Source of the DNA: an uncultured Ruminococcus sp.
Lineage (GTDB): Bacteria; Bacillota; Clostridia; Oscillospirales; Ruminococcaceae
Assembly (NCBI GenBank): GCA_947173865.1
Contig: CAMWGS010000045.1
Span: 1-10,875 of the forward strand
Direction: 5' to 3'
Length of the DNA: 10,875 nt
Under the pieces are notes generated by a model. The model searched no databases and had not been told where the DNA came from. It was given only the letters and a program-made list of their open reading frames with translations. Every line of letters begins with the position of its first letter. Position 1 is the stretch's first letter. Below are positions 7,360-10,875 of this stretch, in pieces. The position numbers were made by a program, and so were the translations under genes.

Positions 7360-7918
7360 ATTTCTTAAAATACAGACAACAGATATTTTCATTATTTTCG
7401 TTTATGTCCTCTTTTTCAAAAAGGATATTGACATATCCCATGCCTAAAAGACGAGCTAATTTCTGAAGTGTGTCTTCAACAAAAATATCTTCACTTTCAT
7501 ATATTTCCGTAAAATGTTCCCATGTAAAACCGTCCTCAATAAGACTGCTCCATGCTGATTCTGTCGGTTGGGAATATCCCATCTGTGCATTTTCGTCATC
7601 GTCCCAGTACGGCGCACCGATTAATATTGATTCAACTTTTTCGCCCGTACCCGAATACATATCAAGTGTTGCAAAATCACTGTCAACTATTTCAACACGT
7701 ATACAGTCCATATTCATAAGCTTTGCGATATATTCCGAATCGGCAATAACGGAAACCCATTTCAGATTTTTGGAAAACAGCATTGCATATGAAGTATTGT
7801 AATCTTCACTGTTGCTTACGGAATATCCGTTTTTCTGCATTGTTTCACAGAACAGTTCAATAAACTTTTCCCTGCTCAGATGGTTGTGTATATGTATTGA
7901 TGTACAGAAACGTCCCAT
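7358..7918 (-). CDS. Conserved-looking hypothetical protein, unknown function
   Basis: I do not recognise this 186-residue protein. The start is well supported: GAGGTGA lies about six bases before the ATG at 7918. It appears soluble and acidic, with no signal peptide or membrane segment. It begins MGRFCTSIHI, followed by a probable helix (SREKFIELFCETMQKNGY, residues 15-32). Strand-like segments follow (YAMLFS; KWVSVIA; IRVEIVDSDFATLDMYS; ESILIGAPYWDDD). The second half is helical (about 118-160, with two aromatic clusters and VEDTLQKLARLLGMG), and a last strand ends CCLYFKK. This alpha/beta pattern with exposed acidic and aromatic residues would suit a small binding protein, perhaps of the immunity-protein kind, but no toxin or partner gene adjoins it. 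It is convergent with the GH74 gene and lies downstream of the ppdK terminator, so its promoter is uncertain. Confidence 0.85.
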   Translation of the reverse strand: MGRFCTSIHIHNHLSREKFIELFCETMQKNGYSVSNSEDYNTSYAMLFSKNLKWVSVIADSEYIAKLMNMDCIRVEIVDSDFATLDMYSGTGEKVESILIGAPYWDDDENAQMGYSQPTESAWSSLIEDGFTWEHFTEIYESEDIFVEDTLQKLARLLGMGYVNILFEKEDINENNENICCLYFKK

Positions 7919-7947
7919 AAAAATTCACCTCTTTCAAAAATATAAAG

Positions 7948-7985
7948 AAAAGCCGTTATCCGAAAAAATATAGATAACGGCTTTT
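7948..7985 (-). terminator. Hairpin terminator after ppdK
   Basis: A perfect 13-bp stem (7948-7960 with 7973-7985) has the core GCCGTTATC/GATAACGGC and a 12-base A/T-rich loop. On the minus strand it is followed by TTTTCTTTATATTTTT, a good though interrupted U-tract. It should end ppdK transcripts 44 bases after the stop codon. It lies only about 30 bases before the start codon of the next leftward gene, so it could also act as a leader hairpin for that gene. The plus strand also has a T-run, but no rightward transcript is expected here. Confidence 0.85.
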
Positions 7986-7991
7986 TTGTTA

Positions 7992-8011
7992 TGTGATATT
8001 AAATATTCACA
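7992..8011. repeat. Inverted repeat TGTGA-N10-TCACA
   Basis: The outer five bases on each side are perfect inverted copies around an A/T-only centre of ten bases. The site lies between the ppdK stop codon and its terminator and covers the -10 box of a possible leftward promoter. That position would suit an operator. The arms look like a CRP half-site, but the spacing is 10 rather than the usual 6, so no regulator is named. Confidence 0.4.
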
Positions 8012-8027
8012 ATTATTGTCTGTTCAA
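7998..8027 (-). promoter_or_regulatory. Possible promoter of the hypothetical gene
   Basis: On the minus strand TTGAAC (8027-8022), 18 bases and TTTAAT (8003-7998) give matches of four and five out of six to the sigma-A boxes. It begins right after the ppdK stop codon. A transcript starting near 7991 would run through the hairpin at 7948-7985 before reaching the gene. The match is modest. Confidence 0.35.
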
Positions 8028-8028
8028 A

Positions 8029-10656
8029 TTACTTCTGGTCAGCAATAGCAGCCTGAGCAGCAGCAAGTCTTGCAATCGGCACACGGAAAGGTGAGCAAGA
8101 TACATAGTCAAGACCAATCTTGTGGCAGAACTCAACAGATGTCGGGTCACCGCCGTGCTCACCGCAGATACCGCAGTGAAGCTTATCATTAGCAGGCTTA
8201 CCGAGCTTGAGAGCCATGTCCATAAGCTTACCAACACCAGTCTGGTCGAGCTTAGCAAACGGGTCGTTCTCGAAAATCTTCTTGTCATAGTAAGCATCGA
8301 GGAACTTACCGGCATCGTCACGTGAGAATCCGTAAGTCATCTGAGTAAGGTCGTTTGTACCGAAGCAGAAGAAGTCAGCATTCTTAGCGATTTCGTCAGC
8401 TGTAAGGGCAGCACGAGGAATTTCAATCATTGTACCAACTTCGTATTCGAGTTCAACGCCAGCTTCTTTGATGAGAGCGTCAGCAGCTTCAACAACAACC
8501 TTCTTAACGAACTTGAATTCCTTGATGTCGCCAATAAGCGGAATCATGATTTCAGGCTTTACATTCCAGTCGGGGTGGTTGTTCTTAACGTTGATAGCAG
8601 CCTTGATGATAGCATTTGTCTGCATCTTAGCGATTTCAGGGTATGTTACAGCAAGACGGCAGCCTCTGTGACCCATCATCGGGTTGAATTCGTGGAGACC
8701 TGCAATAATGTTCTTGATAGCTTCAACGGACTTGCCCTGTGCGTCAGCGAGAGCCTTGATGTCAGCTTCTTCTGTAGGAACGAATTCGTGGAGAGGTGGG
8801 TCAAGGAATCTGATAGTAACAGGGTTACCTTCGAGAGCCTCATAGAGAGCTTCAAAGTCAGCCTGCTGCATAGGTTCAATCTTAGCGAGAGCAGCTTCTC
8901 TTTCTTCAACTGTGTCTGAGCAAATCATTTCACGGAATGCAGCGATTCTTTCAGGGTCAAAGAACATATGCTCTGTACGGCAGAGACCGATACCTTCTGC
9001 ACCGAGTTCACGAGCCTTCTTAGCGTCAGCAGGTGTATCAGCGTTTGTTCTAACCTTGAGAACTCTGTACTTGTCAGCCCACTGCATGATTCTGTCGAAT
9101 TCGCCGGCAATTGTAGCGTCAACAGTAGGAATGATACCATCATAGATGTTACCTGTTGTACCGTCGATAGAGATGTAGTCTCCCTCATTGAAAGTCTTTC
9201 CGCCGAGTTCAAACTTCTTGTTAGCTTCGTCCATCTTGATGTCGCCGCAGCCTGATACACAGCAGGTACCCATACCACGAGCAACAACAGCAGCGTGTGA
9301 AGTCATACCGCCACGAACTGTAAGAATACCCTGAGCAACCTTCATACCTGTAATATCTTCAGGTGAAGTTTCGAGACGAACGAGAACAACCTTTTCGCCC
9401 TTTGCAGCCCATACTTCAGCGTCGTCAGCTGTAAATACAACCTTACCGCAAGCAGCACCTGGTGAAGCACCAAGACCCTTACCCATAGGAGTAGCAGCCT
9501 TGAGAGCAGCGGTGTCGAACTGCGGGTGGAGAAGTGTATCGAGGTTTCTCGGGTCAATCATAGCAACAGCTTCCTGCTCTGTCTTCATACCTTCGTCAAC
9601 GAGGTCGCAGGCAATCTTGAGAGCAGCCTGAGCAGTTCTCTTACCGTTTCTTGTCTGGAGCATATAGAGCTTCTTGTTTTCAACAGTAAATTCCATATCC
9701 TGCATATCGTGATAGTGGTTTTCGAGAGTCTGGCAAACTTCAACGAACTGAGCATAAGCCTCAGGGAATGTTTCAGCCATCTGAGCGATAGGCATAGGAG
9801 TTCTTACACCTGCAACAACGTCTTCACCCTGTGCATTTGTAAGGAATTCGCCCATGAGCTTCTTTTCACCAGTAGCAGGGTCACGTGTAAATGCAACACC
9901 TGTACCGCAGTCGTCACCCATGTTACCGAATGCCATTGACTGAACGTTAACAGCAGTACCCCATGAGAAAGGAATATCGTTGTCACGTCTGTAAACATTA
10001 GCTCTCGGGTTGTCCCATGAACGGAATACAGCCTTGATAGCACCCATAAGCTGTTCCTTCGGGTCTGTCGGGAAGTCAGCACCAATCTTGTTCTTGTATT
10101 CAGCCTTGAACTGTGAAGCGAGTTCCTTGAGGTCGTTAGCGTCAAGTTCAACATCCTGAGTAACACCCTTCTTTTCCTTCATTTCGTCGATAAGTTCTTC
10201 AAAGTACTTCTTACCAACTTCCATAACAACGTCGGAATACATCTGGATAAATCTTCTGTAGCAGTCCCAAGCCCATCTTGCGTTGCCTGACTTTTCTGCG
10301 ATTGTTTCAACAACAGTTTCGTTAAGACCGAGATTAAGAATTGTATCCATCATACCGGGCATTGAAGCTCTTGCACCTGAACGAACAGAAACGAGGAGTG
10401 GATTTTCCTTGTCGCCGAACTTCTTACCTGTGATTTCTTCCATTTTTACGATATATTCGTTGATTTCAGCCTGAATTTCTTCACTGATACCGCCGTCCTC
10501 ATAGTACTGAGTACAAGCCTCTGTAGTGATTGTGAAGCCCTGCGGAACAGGGAGACCGATGTTTGTCATCTCAGCGAGGTTAGCACCCTTACCGCCGAGA
10601 AGTTCTCTCATGTTGGCATTACCTTCTGAGAAAAGGTAACAATACTTATTTGCCAT
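8029..10656 (-). CDS. ppdK: Pyruvate, phosphate dikinase
   Basis: PpdK reversibly converts pyruvate, ATP and phosphate to PEP, AMP and pyrophosphate in the cytoplasm. In anaerobic cellulolytic Firmicutes it often runs in the glycolytic direction beside or in place of pyruvate kinase. The 875 residues equal the family length (874 in Clostridium symbiosum). The N-terminal ATP-grasp domain has GGKGANLAEM (21-30) and VSVRSGARASMPGMMDT (89-104). The swivelling domain carries the phosphorylated His454 in GGMTSHAAVVARG. The C-terminal PEP/pyruvate barrel has CRTEHMFF (Arg560), RFLDPPLHEFVP (Arg616), GTMIEIPRA (Glu745), GTNDLTQ (Asn768, Asp769) and HCGICGEHGG (Cys831). All catalytic residues are present. 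GGAGGT lies eight bases before the ATG. Codon choice is much more biased than in mfd (few ATA, many GCT, GTT, AAG, ATC), which suggests high expression. The gene has its own promoter and terminator. Confidence 0.98.
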   Translation of the reverse strand: MANKYCYLFSEGNANMRELLGGKGANLAEMTNIGLPVPQGFTITTEACTQYYEDGGISEEIQAEINEYIVKMEEITGKKFGDKENPLLVSVRSGARASMPGMMDTILNLGLNETVVETIAEKSGNARWAWDCYRRFIQMYSDVVMEVGKKYFEELIDEMKEKKGVTQDVELDANDLKELASQFKAEYKNKIGADFPTDPKEQLMGAIKAVFRSWDNPRANVYRRDNDIPFSWGTAVNVQSMAFGNMGDDCGTGVAFTRDPATGEKKLMGEFLTNAQGEDVVAGVRTPMPIAQMAETFPEAYAQFVEVCQTLENHYHDMQDMEFTVENKKLYMLQTRNGKRTAQAALKIACDLVDEGMKTEQEAVAMIDPRNLDTLLHPQFDTAALKAATPMGKGLGASPGAACGKVVFTADDAEVWAAKGEKVVLVRLETSPEDITGMKVAQGILTVRGGMTSHAAVVARGMGTCCVSGCGDIKMDEANKKFELGGKTFNEGDYISIDGTTGNIYDGIIPTVDATIAGEFDRIMQWADKYRVLKVRTNADTPADAKKARELGAEGIGLCRTEHMFFDPERIAAFREMICSDTVEEREAALAKIEPMQQADFEALYEALEGNPVTIRFLDPPLHEFVPTEEADIKALADAQGKSVEAIKNIIAGLHEFNPMMGHRGCRLAVTYPEIAKMQTNAIIKAAINVKNNHPDWNVKPEIMIPLIGDIKEFKFVKKVVVEAADALIKEAGVELEYEVGTMIEIPRAALTADEIAKNADFFCFGTNDLTQMTYGFSRDDAGKFLDAYYDKKIFENDPFAKLDQTGVGKLMDMALKLGKPANDKLHCGICGEHGGDPTSVEFCHKIGLDYVSCSPFRVPIARLAAAQAAIADQK

Positions 10657-10685
10657 TGGTATATACCTCCAGTTTTAAACATTAC

Positions 10686-10715
10686 CGGACAGGGTAAAAT
10701 ACAAGCACCCTTCCG
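10686..10715 (-). promoter_or_regulatory. Hairpin in the ppdK leader
   Basis: In the predicted leader the minus strand reads CGGA-a-GGGT, an 11-base loop, ACCC-tg-TCCG, which makes two stacked 4-bp stems with a small internal loop. It starts a few bases after the expected 5' end and ends about 15 bases before the GGAGGT site. A 5' stem-loop of this kind can stabilise a message. No known riboswitch fold is recognised. Confidence 0.45.
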
Positions 10716-10725
10716 ACTTATAATT

Positions 10726-10754
10726 ATTATAACACATTTCGGAAAGAATTACCA
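10726..10754 (-). promoter_or_regulatory. Extended -10 promoter of ppdK
   Basis: On the minus strand a perfect TATAAT (10731-10726) is preceded by TGn (10734-10732). The -35 position at 17-base spacing is a poor TGGTAA (10754-10749), as often seen with extended -10 promoters. The start would fall near 10719, giving a leader of about 60 bases. Confidence 0.75.
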
Positions 10755-10839
10755 TATATTCAATAGTAAAAATTCCGTTGTTATTTTGTAGCATAATATA
10801 CAAAAATTTGTGAAAAGAAATAAATATAGGAAAAAGTAC

Positions 10840-10868
10840 TTGCAATTATGGTTAATGTTTGTAATAAT
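10840..10868 (+). promoter_or_regulatory. Rightward promoter of a gene beyond the window
   Basis: TTGCAA (10840-10845), 17 bases and AATAAT (10863-10868) with a TGn extension (10860-10862) point rightward at the window edge. The gene it would serve is not in view and would be divergent from ppdK. Confidence 0.6.
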
Positions 10869-10875
10869 ATAAGGT

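Noticed and set aside
7470..7802. A 110-residue plus-strand frame opposite the hypothetical gene.
   Set aside because: The minus-strand frame is longer, has a good ribosome site and a credible fold pattern. The plus frame has no start signal and follows directly after a terminator.
9526..9939. A 137-residue open frame on the plus strand opposite ppdK, with several other long antisense frames in 8122-10474.
   Set aside because: They arise from the strong codon bias of ppdK, which removes stops on the opposite strand. They have no ribosome sites and their Ser/Leu/Val-rich translations resemble no protein.

Overview
The window looks like the chromosome of an anaerobic, low-to-moderate GC Firmicute of the Ruminococcus type, probably a cellulosome-forming fibre degrader close to R. 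flavefaciens or R. champanellensis. The best pointer is the C-terminal dockerin on a secreted GH74 protein: its second calcium loop has 13 residues and sits behind an LTEQGK-type spacer, which I associate with ruminococcal cellulosomes. The PPi-dependent glycolytic enzyme PpdK, sigma-A promoters with TGn-extended -10 boxes and AGGAG-type ribosome sites fit this. The assignment rests on reading the proteins, not on a search.

Layout, left to right. (1) Positions 1-92 hold the start of a leftward gene for an exported protein, of which only the signal peptide is in view. (2) Positions 93-409 are a divergent intergenic region with a very good promoter facing each way. (3) pth (peptidyl-tRNA hydrolase) and mfd (transcription-repair coupling factor) form a rightward operon of housekeeping genes. 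(4) A rightward GH74 xyloglucanase-like gene with a dockerin follows, under its own strong promoter and closed by a clear terminator at 7332-7359. (5) Convergent to it is a small leftward gene of unknown function (7358-7918). (6) A strong hairpin terminator and a possible promoter/operator separate this gene from (7) ppdK, a leftward gene for pyruvate phosphate dikinase. (8) The right end holds the ppdK promoter and a second promoter pointing rightward out of the window.

The genes serve different jobs. Pth recycles stalled peptidyl-tRNA and Mfd removes stalled RNA polymerase. The GH74 enzyme would be exported and docked on the cell-surface cellulosome to attack xyloglucan, and PpdK works in central carbon metabolism on the sugars released. 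I see no CRISPR array, transposon, phage, toxin system, rRNA or tRNA. There is no convincing new multi-gene system here. The points most worth a second look are the altered motif in the GH74 domain, the odd dockerin loop, and the unknown gene, whose only visible promoter lies upstream of a terminator-like hairpin.
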